From assembly GCA_023374025.1 (NCBI GenBank), contig SIJG01000010.1, forward strand, positions 1-64,000: a DNA stretch of 64,000 bases, in the 5' to 3' direction. The notes beneath the pieces were generated by a model. That model was not told the DNA's origin and searched no databases. It worked only from the letters and a program-made list of their open reading frames with translations. Position 1 is the stretch's first letter, and each line of letters opens with the position of its first letter. Of the stretch, positions 49,088 through 59,300 are shown in pieces. Both the position numbers and the translations under genes were made by a program. The stretch is from Heterodera schachtii (Eukaryota; Nematoda; Chromadorea; Rhabditida; Heteroderidae).

Positions 49088-49240
49088 TTATTGTCTTCCC
49101 TCTCCTCTTTTTCCTTTCCCCTTTTCTTCCCTCTTCTCTTCTTCCTGCTTCTTTCTCTCTCTTCCTTATTGTCTTCCCTCTCCTCTTTTTCCTTTCCCTT
49201 CCTTTATTTTCCTCTCTCCTCCCCTCCTCTCCTTCTCCTC
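49088..49240. repeat. Polypyrimidine tract with internal duplication
   Basis: CT-only sequence in which TTCCTTATTGTCTTCCCTC (with CTCTTTTTCC) is present twice (about 49083 and 49162). It is the reverse complement type of the purine tracts at 52.75, 59.8 and 61.7 kb. The reading frame across it is artefactual. Confidence 0.65.
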
Positions 49241-49466
49241 TTATTATACATAACAAAAGAACACCCCGAACTGTGAATCGGAAAATGCTTATTTGCTACA
49301 GGGTGACACAAAATGATAAAGCCACTTTATTAAAAACGGAAAAATCGCAACTTAAAAATTGAAAAATTCCATGTAAGCATAATTTTTAATGCTCTAAAAA
49401 AAGTCCAATGCTCAATGCTCCACCGTGATCAGATCGTTGCTTCATTGTGATCTGACATTTTTAATT

Positions 49467-49682
49467 TTAGCGGTGCATTTGGCCTGCTTCGAAATGAACT
49501 CTGACCCCCAAAAAACAGTTTAACCCATTTTCTGGACATGCGCGTTCATCGCTCCTTTCCCAAGGTGTTTTCAGGCACAAAATTGCGGTTTTCGAGGCTC
49601 TGTAACTCCCTGGGAAGTTGCAATCGGCACCAAAAATTAAAAATGCATAAAACAAAACCAAACCGGTGGTATATTTAAACAC
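49467..49682 (-). CDS. Possible small secreted protein ORF
   Basis: 71 codons with a hydrophobic N-terminus (TGLVLFYAFLIFGA) resembling a signal peptide and three later cysteines. Base composition is less AT-biased than the flanks. No family recognised, no splice sites used, no paralogue in the window. May be chance. Confidence 0.2.
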   Translation of the reverse strand: MFKYTTGLVLFYAFLIFGADCNFPGSYRASKTAILCLKTPWERSDERACPENGLNCFLGVRVHFEAGQMHR

Positions 49683-49955
49683 AGACCTTTTGCGAGTTAC
49701 AGTTCGCGAGGTTCCCTTATTAGAGATGGATGCGCACGGATTACCAAACCAATAAGTACGGATCGGATTTATTGATTTAAAAAAAGAATTGTTTAATAAA
49801 AAGATGCAATTAACATAACTTCGGTCTAATCAACTGCCTCAAGGTACCTTTTCAGGACACAAAAAGGTACTGCATTGCATATGCATAAAAGTGAATTCAT
49901 AAAATACATATATGCGATGGGACATGCATAAAAGTGTATATTCATAAATAAAAGA

Positions 49956-50683
49956 GGTGCTAGGACGAAGTCCGAATAGGGCAAGTAATTAAATCGAATT
50001 AAAAAATAATAATATTATTTTATAATTTTTCATTTTATATTTAAAACATTTGAATACACTTTTGAGCTTTTTAATCAATAAATTTATTTTTAAATGACCT
50101 TATTTATTAATATGTAAACATATTTTAATGTACAATCATTGTCATATGTTTACGACACCCCCATTTTATTCCGTAACTTTGTCAAATGACGGTTAACCTT
50201 AACGATCTTGGTATCAAAAAATACCTTAATCGAACTCTCAGTTTACTTATTTCGGCATTCTGGAAGAATTCAGTAAAACCGAGTTTTAAACCTTTTTAAA
50301 AAGTGTGCCATTTTGCTTACCGAAGGAAAAAATTTTGTGTATTAAAATATATATATCTTCTACAAGGTGCATAAAATCACGTCAATCCATCAGTAAGAAG
50401 ACGAGTTATAAATAGAGAGACGGGAATTTTAGGCACAAAACCCGCAAATAGCATTAAATAGGCACAAAAATAGGCAAAAAAATTTTTTATTAATATTTTT
50501 TAGGAAATAAAACACATTATTTAATTTTGTTTATGGTATACGGGAATCATTTTTTGGAACTACCATCCCTATTGATTAATTAAAATCATTAATTTATCAT
50601 TTAAATATTTTTAATGAAATTTAATTACTTGCCCTATTCGGACTTCGCCCACACTTGCCCGATTCGGACTTCGTCCCAGCACG
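49956..50683. mobile_element. MITE with about 35-bp inverted repeats and 8-bp target duplication
   Basis: GTGCTAGGACGAAGTCCG at 49957 returns inverted near 50665-50682; the match extends to AGGGCAAGTAATTA, and the right arm has an internal duplication of its outer part. Direct repeats ATAAAAGA flank it (49948-49955 and 50684-50691). The surrounding repeat sequence continues smoothly across. AT-rich interior, no transposase. Confidence 0.65.
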
Positions 50684-50809
50684 ATAAAAGATATGAGATG
50701 AAAAATATGCATAAAAGTGCATATGCATATGAGATGGCACATTAATATAAACGCATCTTAATGGTGCATAAATGTGCATATCCATAAATATACACTTGTG
50801 GGATGGCAT

Positions 50810-51370
50810 ATGCATAAAAGTGCACCTTCATAAATATATACATGCGAGAGGCATATGCGTAAAACGTGCATATTTATAAAGATATATACATATGCACCTT
50901 CATAAATATATACATGCGAGAGGCATATGCGTAAAACGTGCATATTTATAAAGATATATACATATGCACCTTCATAAATATATACATGCGAGAGGCATAT
51001 GCGTAAAACGTGCATATTTATAAAGATATATAATATGCACCTTCATAAATATACATGCGAGAGGCATATGCGTAAAGCGTGCATATTTATAAAGATATAT
51101 ACATATGCACCTTCATAAATATATAAATGCGAGAGGCATATGCGTAAAACGTGCATATTTATAAAGATATATAATATGCACCTTCATAAATATATACATA
51201 CGAGAGGCATATGCGTAAAACGTGCATATTTATAAAGATATATACATATGCACCTTCATAAATATACATGCGAGAGGCATATGCGTAAAGCGTGCATATT
51301 TATAAAGATATATATATATATATGCACCTTCATAAATATATACATGGGAGAGGCATATGCGTAAAACGTG
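50810..51370. repeat. 72-bp satellite, about eight units
   Basis: GGCATATGCGTAAAACGTGC recurs with 72-bp spacing (50850, 50922, 50994 and on), with small indels in later units. Each unit also has ATACATATGCACCTTCATAA. Lies 0.5-1 kb upstream of the first secreted-protein gene. Confidence 0.85.
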
Positions 51371-51501
51371 CATACATTAAATCTATGCATATGAAATGGC
51401 ATATTCATAAACATAGAAAATTCATATACTGACAAATAACACTCATAGAGTTGGGAATATATATGCATAAAAAGTGCATTATTCACATATAAATATATTA
51501 A

Positions 51502-51587
51502 GCATACGTATTGCATTCATTGTTGGCAAATGCTAAGGTGTGCTTGCGCTGCCATAATTCTACGTGCAGATTGAATAACGAGGGAAT
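51502..51587 (+). repeat. Promoter-type cassette, orphan copy
   Basis: An 85-bp block running GCATACGTATTGCATT, TGTTGGCAAATGCTAAGGTG, GCGCTGCCATAATT, GAATAACGAGGGAAT. The same block lies 70 bp upstream of the ATG of both secreted-protein genes. Here no exon 1 follows directly; the repeat word GGCATATGCGTAAAGCGTGC follows. Confidence 0.7.
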
Positions 51588-51734
51588 GCACCTTATAATA
51601 ATAATGCATAGCAGAGGCATATGCGTAAAGCGTGCATACATCAAACCTATACATGTGAAAGGCATATCATAAATATAACTCTCATAAAAAAGGGCATATT
51701 CACAAATTGCATTTTTTTATGTATAAAATATTAA

Positions 51735-51816
51735 GGCATACGTATTCATTGTTGGCAAATGCTAAGGTGTGCGTGCCGTGTTACCATTATAAATACAGAT
51801 TGAATAATGAGGGAAT
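51735..51816 (+). promoter_or_regulatory. Proximal promoter cassette of secreted-protein gene A
   Basis: Conserved 82-bp block (GGCATACGTATTCATTG, GGCAAATGCTAAGGTGTGCG, GAATAATGAGGGAATTATC) ending 70 bp before the ATG at 51886. Conservation with the block upstream of gene B, at the same distance, argues for a promoter or 5' leader role; no experimentally known motif is recognised. Confidence 0.6.
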
Positions 51817-51885
51817 TATCACAAAAAATCAAATTAACAAAAATTCATTTCTGTCAAATTGGCCCAATTCTCTTCATCATTTAAA

Positions 51886-52746
51886 ATGCTTCTCGCCATC
51901 TTCGGCCTCATTATCATCATAATCAGCGAGACTGTGCTGTTCTCGGGTGTTGAGGCGGTTTACACATTCACAATAACTTCTTCTTGTGCATCCTTCCAGA
52001 ATTCAAGCAATTCCGAAGCCCAGAAACGTCTTGATACTTGCACGAAGAAGGAATACAAATCTTCTATAAGTGAAAAAAAGAATTAATAATGAAAAAATGA
52101 AAAAAAACAAACAAAAAAAAACTCACATTGCAACTCAATTTCGAAAATGCAAGAAATAATGATTTGAAATCAAAAATTTTTTTTTTGAAAATTGTTGTGA
52201 CTGGGTTGTAGTCCATTTGGCCGAGTAGACTACATCCCAGTCACAACAAAAATTTTAAAAACTGAAAAGATTATATCTTAAAAGAAACTTCATATAAAAA
52301 TTTTTTGACGAAAAAGAAAAATTTGAAAGAAATTATTTAAAGGTATTTACTATTTTTTGCTTTCTGAAAATCAAGAAATTTCACGAATTTTTTTTTTTAT
52401 TTTTTGAATTAATTTTCTCTAAATTTATTTATAAAAATAACTTTTTAAATCAGGACTTGAAATCGGACTATTGGGAAATGGGAAACACATTTGTATTTAC
52501 ACTCTTGAACTGGAAACTACTTTGGATGTTATAACAGAAAAAGAGAAAGGAATGTGTGAGAATTATTCAGACATAGATGAAGAGGATAAAAAGTTGATGG
52601 AACAGAACAATGCCGAAAAGAAAGGAAAAAGCAAAAAAAGCGACAATGGTGAAGAGGAAGCGAAGTCAGACAAAGGGAAGAATGCCAAAGTTGGAGGTGC
52701 AAGTGAAAAGGAAATGAAGAAGGATGTACGGCACAGAGAGGGATAG
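51886..52746 (+). CDS. Small secreted modular protein, gene A (two exons)
   Basis: Exon 1 (51886-52069) and exon 2 (52454-52746) join in phase 1 to give 158 aa. Residues 1-24 (MLLAIFGLIIIIISETVLFS...EA) are a signal peptide. Module A follows (YTFTITSSCASF...CTKKEY). Exon 2 starts module B (GNGKHICIYTLE...GMCENYSDID) and runs into a Lys/Glu/Ser tail (EEEAKSDKGKNAK). The donor is AAGTGAAA rather than the AGGTGAAA of the paralogues, so splicing may be weak; unspliced reading stops at 52084-52086. An upstream non-ATG start is not needed because the ATG follows the conserved CCAATTCTCTT leader. Secretion is predicted; an effector role is inference from family behaviour in plant-parasitic nematodes. 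Confidence 0.65.
52192..52249. mobile_element. 58-bp hairpin insertion in the gene A intron
   Basis: Arms 52192-52213 and 52228-52249 (TTGTTGTGACTGGG... and inverse) pair over 22 bases with one mismatch around a 14-base spacer. The paralogous intron at the right edge of the window (about 63945-63965) has the flanking sequence without the hairpin, so it is an insertion. Too short to encode anything; a tiny MITE or foldback product. Confidence 0.55.
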
Positions 52747-53110
52747 AGAGAGTGAAAGACTGGATGGAGGTGAAGAAGGGAGAGAGGTGAGGAAGAGAAA
52801 GGAAACGGAAGGAAAAAGAGGAGGAGGAAGACAAGAAAGAAAATGAGAAAGAAGCAGGAAGAGGAGAGGAGAAAGAGAAGGAGGAAAGGAAGATAGAAGA
52901 AGAGAGAGGAAGCGGAAGAAAAAGAGGAGGAGGAAAATAAGAAGGAGGTGAAGAGGATAGAGAAAGAGAAGAAGGAAGAGGAGAAGAGAGAGAAGTGATG
53001 GAGGAGAGGAGATAAGAAGAGAAAGGAAGGGGAAGGAAAAAGAGAAGGGGGAAGACAAGAAGGAGGAGAGAGAAAGAAGCAGGAAGAGGAGAAGGAGGGA
53101 AGGATGGGGG
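52747..53110. repeat. Purine-rich tract following gene A
   Basis: GA-rich sequence (GAGGAGGAAGACAAGAAG and similar) directly after the gene A stop. It keeps long Lys/Glu/Arg frames on the plus strand and Ser/Leu/Phe frames on the minus strand. It is homologous in position to the tracts after gene B and at 61.7-62.9 kb. The minus-strand frames are artefacts. Confidence 0.6.
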
Positions 53111-53470
53111 GACGACAAAAAGACTAATTCATCTTTCTGTTTTGTAACTTTGCAACATTATCTTTTAAGCAGGCCCATTATCTAAAAAATTCTGGCAGAG
53201 AGGAGAATGCGAATACGACAAATTATTTTTTAAATTTCTTTATCTAAAAGGCTAAAATCCTAATTTTCATAAATTGGAAAATACAAAAATAGGTTTGGCG
53301 GACCAAGAGACATGGTCAAATAAATTTCCAAATTTTTTTCTAATTATAAAATACTAAAAATTAACTTTTTCTCATCGCTAGGGGGCTGAATTTAAGAGTC
53401 TGTCATTATTTTCCACGATTTCTCCGTAAATTTTCTTTGGTTTTCAATTTTTTGATGATTTGCATTTCGA
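53111..53470. repeat. Conserved downstream block (four copies in the window)
   Basis: GACAAAAAGACTAATTCATC, then TTTTGTAACTTT...AACATTATCTTTTAAGCAG, then (about 200 bp on) GGGGGCTG..TTTAAGAGT..TGTCAT...TTTTCCACG. Copies begin near 60207, 60917 (partial) and 62954. Always at the end of a purine tract (or G run) belonging to the secreted-protein family, so it may be a 3' UTR or a last-intron acceptor (TTTTAAGCAG). Confidence 0.6.
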
Positions 53471-53545
53471 AGATTAAAACCTCCATAAAATTTACTAATT
53501 TTTTACTTGGCAAAAAATGGCTATGTTTTTACCCGTGGGGGGTCG

Positions 53546-53944
53546 ACCGACGAAAAGTGCAAATTTGGCGACCGACGAAAAGTGCAAAATTTGCTAAATT
53601 TTCGATTAAATCAACTCATAACTTTTCTCAGACGCAACCAAATTGCACATTCTTGGTATCATACAATAGCCCTTGAATTGCTTTATTAGCTTGCTAATTT
53701 TCAAAAAAAAATTATTAAGTTTACAAAAGTTATGAGAATTTTTCCAGTTTTTTGGCTTGAACTTTTTAAAAACTTAATAAAATTTTTTGAAATTTAGCAG
53801 GGCAATAACGCAATTCAAAGCTATCGTATGATACCAAAATGTGCAATTTGGTTGCATCTGTGAAAAGTTATGAGTTGATTTAGTCAAAAATTTAGCAAAT
53901 TTTGCACTTTTCGTCGGTCGCCCAAATTTTCACTTTTCGTCGGT
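53546..53944. mobile_element. Foldback element with CGACGAAAAGTG termini
   Basis: ACCGACGAAAAGTGC is present twice at the left end (53546, 53570) and, inverted, twice at the right end (to 53944). Inside come matching arms (AACTCATAACTTTTC, GCAACCAAATTGCACAT, TTGGTATCATACAA) which return inverted near 53820-53880. The core TTGGTATCAT is shared with the elements at 23.6 and 54.8 kb, but the terminal minisatellite is different. Confidence 0.65.
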
Positions 53945-54232
53945 TTACATAGCACCGCATAAAAGTGCATATTCCTAAATATAAGATATGAGATATATAT
54001 GCATAAAAATGCATATGCATAAATCTATACGTATAAGATGGCATATTAATAAAAAGGTGTCTTCAAAGCTAATATTCATAAAAAATATATACATTAGATG
54101 ACATATATGCATAAAAGTAAAATTCATAAAAGAGGAAGGAAAAAAGATAACTTTCAAACTGAAACGTGACAAATTTTAAATTCAATTTTCATTTTTCCCC
54201 CAAAATTTGTCCCTTTATTTTTGCCAAACAGA

Positions 54233-54770
54233 TGAACAATTTAATGAGAATTTTCAGGCTAAATATTGTTTCTTATCATTTTAAGAAAAATTGAAGAAAT
54301 GAAGGATGTTAGGCTCAATGAATTGAGGACAAATAATTTTGGAAATAAGGACAAATATGATCTAAAGAAGGCAAATAGGCTGAAATTAAGGCTAATTATG
54401 TAAATAAAAATTATACATTTATATTGAAATTTTTTTATTTCGGGATAGATTTGGCTGGGTCTGTCTGTTCACGATCCCCAAGAATTTATGCTCATCATCC
54501 ACCGATCGTCTGCTGCTGGTCACTGATCTGTAAAGATAATGGTCCTCCGATCCGATGATCAACCGCGCGGCATTCATTCATTCCATCCATTTCTGTTGCC
54601 CCCATGGTTAAGGATCGCGTTACTACTGCTGTATCCGTATGAATAAATCAGAGTCGGATCCTCGAATCATGAATCCATGAACATTGATCCGAGAACACCG
54701 GAAACCTGCTGTGGATTAAAATCTGTATGAGCGAAGAGCAGATCTAGTGACCCGGTGGTCAGCACTAGAG
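54233..54770. repeat. GATC-rich conserved block, copy 1 (with leader)
   Basis: A leader (GAACAATTTAATGAGAATT, GGACAAAT, AATAAGGACAAAT) shared with 63097-63290, then about 310 bp dense in GATC (about ten sites), including TGTTCACGATCCCC, GATAATGGTCCTCCGATCC, GTTAAGGATCGCGTT and CAGAGTCGGATCCTCGAATC. Related blocks lie at 60640-60905 and 63310-63590. GC-richer than the surroundings; no protein frame. Confidence 0.65.
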
Positions 54771-54799
54771 TTCGACATTATGAACAATCCTAGTCCTGG

Positions 54800-55225
54800 A
54801 TTCCATGTTGGACCTGGTTTTCCTGGACAAAAATCCAGGAAAATCCAGGCCCAGAAAAAATCCAGGCTCCTCGAGACCTGGATCCAGGCCTGGACCTGTC
54901 AGGAAACCAGGTTTTTTAGTGTTTAGCCTGGACCTGGATTTTTTTCATATTGGACTCCAACAAACTTGGTATCATTCGAAAGCTCTTAACAAGCTCCATC
55001 GGCTTCTCAAAAAACACGATGACATACCGACATGTAAAAAAGTTATAAATTAAAATATTCAAAAATTCAGACCTTTTGGTAGTATTCATGGTGCAACTTG
55101 TTTATAAGTTGCTCAATCGCTTAGAAATAAGTTATCAAAAGCTTCTAAACATGTAGAGCTTTCGAATGATGCCAAATTTATAAAATTAGACCAACAAAAA
55201 AAAGTTATGATGTTTTATGCTTGGC
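54800..55225. mobile_element. Foldback-type element with CCTGGA minisatellite
   Basis: The left end holds many CCAGG/CCTGGA words (ACCTGGATCCAGGCCTGGAC, 54810-54940). Then come TTGGTATCATTCGAAAGCTC (54965) and its inverse GAGCTTTCGAATGATGCCAA (55169-55188), enclosing about 200 bp. The right terminal minisatellite is missing or replaced by the poly-G element. Same core as the elements at 23.6 and 53.5 kb. Confidence 0.55.
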
Positions 55226-55234
55226 TCAGACGCA

Positions 55235-55620
55235 ACTGACCCCTACCGGGGGGGGGGGGGGGGGGCGAAGACCTTTTTTTTTGCTCTTCGGGTCAATTTT
55301 TTTTCTCCACTGTTATTTTAAAAATTTCAGCGCCGGAGAGCAAAAAACAGATTTTTATCCGTTTTTTGCGCCAAAAGTTTGCTCTTTTTTGTCATTTTAG
55401 GTCAAAATTTCAAAAAATAAGGTCAAATAGGGGTCCGGCGGTGCCGATAAGCGCCGTCGGGAAACATTTTTTGAACATTTTATGCATTGTTAAGAAAAAT
55501 TGATTAAAATTTTTTAAAAAATTGCCAATTTTTCCTGGAAAATTTTTTGGGTTTTATTTCGAGGGGAGGGGGGATTCCCCCCCCCCCCCCCCTCCCCCCC
55601 TTCGCCCTGGCTACGGGCCT
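55235..55620. repeat. Hairpin-family element bounded by G and C homopolymers
   Basis: Begins TACCGGG... with about 19 G then CGAAG (55246-55270) and ends ...18 C, then CCCTTCGCCCTGGCTA (55577-55612), which is inverted relative to the start. In the middle is the GATA-loop hairpin CCGGCGGTGCC-GATA-AGCGCCGTCGG (55435-55460). Homopolymer lengths may be inexact in assembly. Confidence 0.5.
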
Positions 55621-55772
55621 GTTTATACAATCCCTTATTTAAATATTTTATAATATATAGATATGAATGCACATTTTAGAATATGCCCTCGCCAATGTGT
55701 ATATTTTATCAATCAATGTTTTATTATAGAGGTGGGCATATTCACAAAATTGCTTTTTTGTGTAAAATAGTA

Positions 55773-55856
55773 AGGCATACGTTATTCATTGTTGGCAAAT
55801 GCTAAGGTGTGCGTGCGCTGCCATAATTATACGCGCAGATGGAATAACGAGGGAAT
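55773..55856 (+). repeat. Promoter-type cassette, orphan copy
   Basis: Same block as 51735-51816 (GTTGGCAAATGCTAAGGTGT, GCGCTGCCATAATTATACGC, GGAATAACGAGGGAAT), not followed by an exon 1. Confidence 0.7.
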
Positions 55857-55997
55857 GCACTTTCATAATAATATATACATAGCAGTGGCATAAGCGCAAA
55901 ACGTGCATATTCATTAAATCTATACATGTGAAATGGCATATTCATATAGATGGGCATGCATATTCACAAAAGTAAATTATTGATTTTAAAATATTAA

Positions 55998-56080
55998 GGC
56001 ATACGTATTGCGTTGTTGGCAAATGCTAAGGCGTGCGTGCGCTGCCATAATTATACGCGCAGATGGAATAACGAGGGAAT
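55998..56080 (+). repeat. Promoter-type cassette, orphan copy
   Basis: Third of three cassettes in direct repetition with about 225-235 bp spacing (55773, 55998, 56233). Differs from its neighbours at few positions. No exon 1 follows. Confidence 0.7.
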
Positions 56081-56232
56081 GCACTTTCATAATAATATAT
56101 ACATAGCAGAGGCATATGCGTAAAACGTGCATATTCATTAAATCTAAGCATGTGAAGGGCATATTCATAAATATAACACTCATAGAGATGGGCATATTCA
56201 TAGAATTGCATTTTTTATGTGTAAAATAGAAA

Positions 56233-56314
56233 GGCATACGTATTGCATTGTTGGCAAATGCTAAGGTGTGCGTGCACTGCCATCATCATAAATGCCGATT
56301 GAATAACGAGGGAA
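56233..56314 (+). promoter_or_regulatory. Proximal promoter cassette of secreted-protein gene B
   Basis: GGCATACGTATTGCATTG, GGCAAATGCTAAGGTGTGCG, GAATAACGAGGGAATTATC; ends 69 bp before the ATG at 56383, the same distance as in gene A. A TTATTTTAG just upstream of the ATG (56341-56348) could serve as a trans-splice acceptor if this is a nematode. Confidence 0.6.
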
Positions 56315-56382
56315 TTATCACAAAAAAATTTCACAAAAATTATTTTAGCAAAAAATTTGCCCAATTCTCTTTGTCATTTAAA

Positions 56383-59300
56383 ATGCTCCTCACAATTTTC
56401 GGCCTCGTCTTCATCATCATCAGCGAGACTTTGCTGTTCTCAAGTGTTGAAGCGCACACTTTCGAAATAACAGCTGACTGTCCAGAAACTTTTTCAGACC
56501 AAATTCCAATCCCAATCAATGCCAAAACTCACCAACTTCTTACCATTTGCTTGGGTCAGAATGAAATGATTGAAAAAAAAGAAATCACACCATACGAAAT
56601 TACAGGTGAAAATCGGGCGGACCTGTCAGAGGTCGTTTTCGCGCCAGCCCGAGTTTTTGGGTTCTAACTTTTTTCTTTGTCGTCAAATCTAGCAATCTTG
56701 GTATCATATTCGAGAAAAATTTTTGACTTTATTTGAAATTTTCAGTTATAACTTTTTTTTAAATTGTCTAAGGCGAAATAGGGGCAAAGCATTTGAAAAA
56801 TTGTGCATTTCAATGAAAAAATTAATATCGTAAATAACATATTCAGCAATTTTAATTACAAAAAAATAAATTTCGTCTTTTTTGAATAAAAGCCCAAAAA
56901 AAAAGTTTTTCTTTGAAAAAATTCTTCTTTTCGGTCTTATTTTTCCTTTTTGCGCAATATCTAAAGAGAATCTTTAATTCTTTTTTGTCAAAAATCTTAA
57001 AATTTTTGTTACTTTTTGCAATCTTTTGCAAACTTTCAAGGTGCCCGTCCGATCCTTATGGGTGCATTTTTATATTTTGGTATTTTCAAAAATGCCAAAA
57101 AGTGCCTTGGGACGGATAGGGGCATGCCAAATCAAGTACTGAGATAAATAATTATTAAATCAAAAATTCTTGTCAAGAAAATAAAGAAATAGATTTTAGA
57201 GATGAATTTTTGTGAGCTTTTTTGATTTCTTAGGGGTGTATTTTTTGTTTTTATTGCACAACTAGCAAAAAAACATGTTTTTGCATGCATTTCAGACCAG
57301 CTGAGGAAAAAATAGATAAAAACATTGTAATTGCATCCCTAATTACCTATTAGTCTTTTTTTAGATAAAAACATAGTAATTGCATCCCTAATTACCTATT
57401 AGTCTTTTTTTCACCATTTTAGGCTTAAAAATTATGAAATTGGAAAATGAGAAGAAGCAAATTTGTACATACACTCTTGAAAATGTAACTGCAGCAGGTC
57501 CAATTACGATAAAGACAAAATTGAGAGAAATTGTGTGTGATCATTATTCCGAATTCCAAATCAAAATCACTGCTTATTGTGATGCCAATTTGAGCCCATT
57601 GCGTAAGATGCCGAAGCCAATCAATGCCAAAGCCATGGAACATTACAAAGTTTGCTTGGATAACAAAGGAGAATTTGGACACAAAATCAGAGGTGAAAGA
57701 AAATAAGGCAAATTAATTAATTAGCAGGGCTATAAATTGTGTAATTAGTGTAAATACGTAATTGTTCCTGGATTCTACATGGTCTAATTAGTAGAAAAAA
57801 CATTTTCTTTTTTGTATTTGCGAACAAATCTATCTCATTTATTTACATATTTTTTATATATATCGGGAGGTTTTATACACATTTGGTACATATTTTGGAC
57901 TTTAAGCCTTTTTTCCTAAATTTTGAGAATTTATAAAAATTGGGTTTTTGTCCATATTTCTTACATATTTAGGGTTTTTTACATCTTTTATTTACATATT
58001 TTGCAAATTTTCTTAAATTAATTCGTTTTTGAAAAAAATTAAAAGTTTATTTCGTTTTCTTTTGTGTAAAATGCCCAAAATTTCAGAGAAAAAATCTGTT
58101 AAAAAATGGTCAAAATTTGTATTTTTCCTCCGGCGGCGCCTATCGGAACCGCCGGCGGGCCCTAAAACTTATTTTTTTTTAATAAAAAAAATTGGCTCAA
58201 AATCTAAAAAATTGGTCATTGTTGGAGAAAATCTGTTAACAAATTGCATTCAAATTCTAGAAAATTTTCCCGGCGGCGCCTGTCAGCACCGTCGGACTCC
58301 CCCCCCCCCATTCACCAAAAGTTTTTTGGAAATAGCGCGCTGCAAAAAAAAAAAAATTCTATGGATTTTTTTTCATTTTGAATTAAATTTTCAAAATGCT
58401 GATTTTGAAAATTTTCAATTAGCAACCCTGGTTTTTAGGCTAATAAAATATTGTTTCAAGTCATTTTTCATGTTTTATTGCGTTCCCTTCGCGCTACTAT
58501 TAGTTGTAGAAAAAAAAATCTTATTTTTGGCGTCAGAATCTTAGTTTTTCACCCATTTTGTCTTATTTTGAAAAAAAAACTTGGAAGTCCCTTTGTAAAA
58601 CATTAATTTTTGCGAAATTTTACATAGTTTATGGAGAAAAATTGTCAGCAAAAAACCATTAATTTAATTTGCACATTTTTCAAAACTTTAACATTTATTT
58701 TTGATTCTTTAATATAAATTGTGTTTTTTATTCTTTAAACTAGAGTGCAGCGGGACCGGGAATTTTGGGCAAAACCGGGACCGGGACTTGCCGGGACCTG
58801 AGAAGCCGGGACCGGGACCGGGACCTCGATTTTTCTTCGGGACCGGGAACCGGGACCAACCGGGAAATTTTAAAAATTCAAAAAAATTAAAAAAAAATTC
58901 AAATTTTAATTTATTTCAAGTGAAAATAATACAATATTAAATTTTATTTTGTTTTTTATTTAATAAAATCCAAAAGTTAAAGCATAATTAAATTACTGAA
59001 AATTTTCAAACTAAATTTATTTCAATTATTTAAAAAAATAATCATTTTTGGACAAAATGATCGAATACTATTAAAAATTTATATTACTTTTCTCATCATT
59101 TTTTCGGCGCGCTTTTCCCAAAAAACTTTTGTGGAAGAAAGGTGAGACCGGCGGTGCCGATAGGCGCCGCCGGGGAAAATTTTGAAAATTTGAGTGCAAT
59201 TTGTTAACAGATTATCAACAAAAAGGCAGGGTTTGGATTTATTAGGCTCAATTTGTACATATTTTCATTTAAAAAAATATTAAAATATATATAAATAAAA

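Larger units (their letters stand above)
49860..51725. repeat. Degenerate ATGCATA-type repeat field
   Basis: Words such as TATGCATAAAAGTGCATAT and GGCATATTCATAAA recur irregularly here and again at 53945-54130, 55650-56250 and 61320-61510. They surround the promoter cassettes of the secreted-protein genes. The Met/His/Tyr-rich frames (MHVLRICLSHVYIYE) on the minus strand come from this repeat. Confidence 0.7.

Noticed and set aside
49140..49280. Short secreted protein from the CT tract (61 aa)
   Set aside because: Low-complexity Ser/Leu/Phe frame caused by the polypyrimidine repeat.
50810..51370. CRISPR-like array (regular repeats)
   Set aside because: Units are contiguous 72-bp tandem repeats with no unique spacers, in eukaryotic DNA.
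50621..51516. Met/His/Tyr-rich minus-strand frames (MHVLRICLSHVYIYE...)
   Set aside because: Produced by the 72-bp satellite and related ATGCATA words.
55244..55265. Telomere-type repeat
   Set aside because: It is a plain G homopolymer, not a tandem telomeric word, and is paired with an inverted C run.
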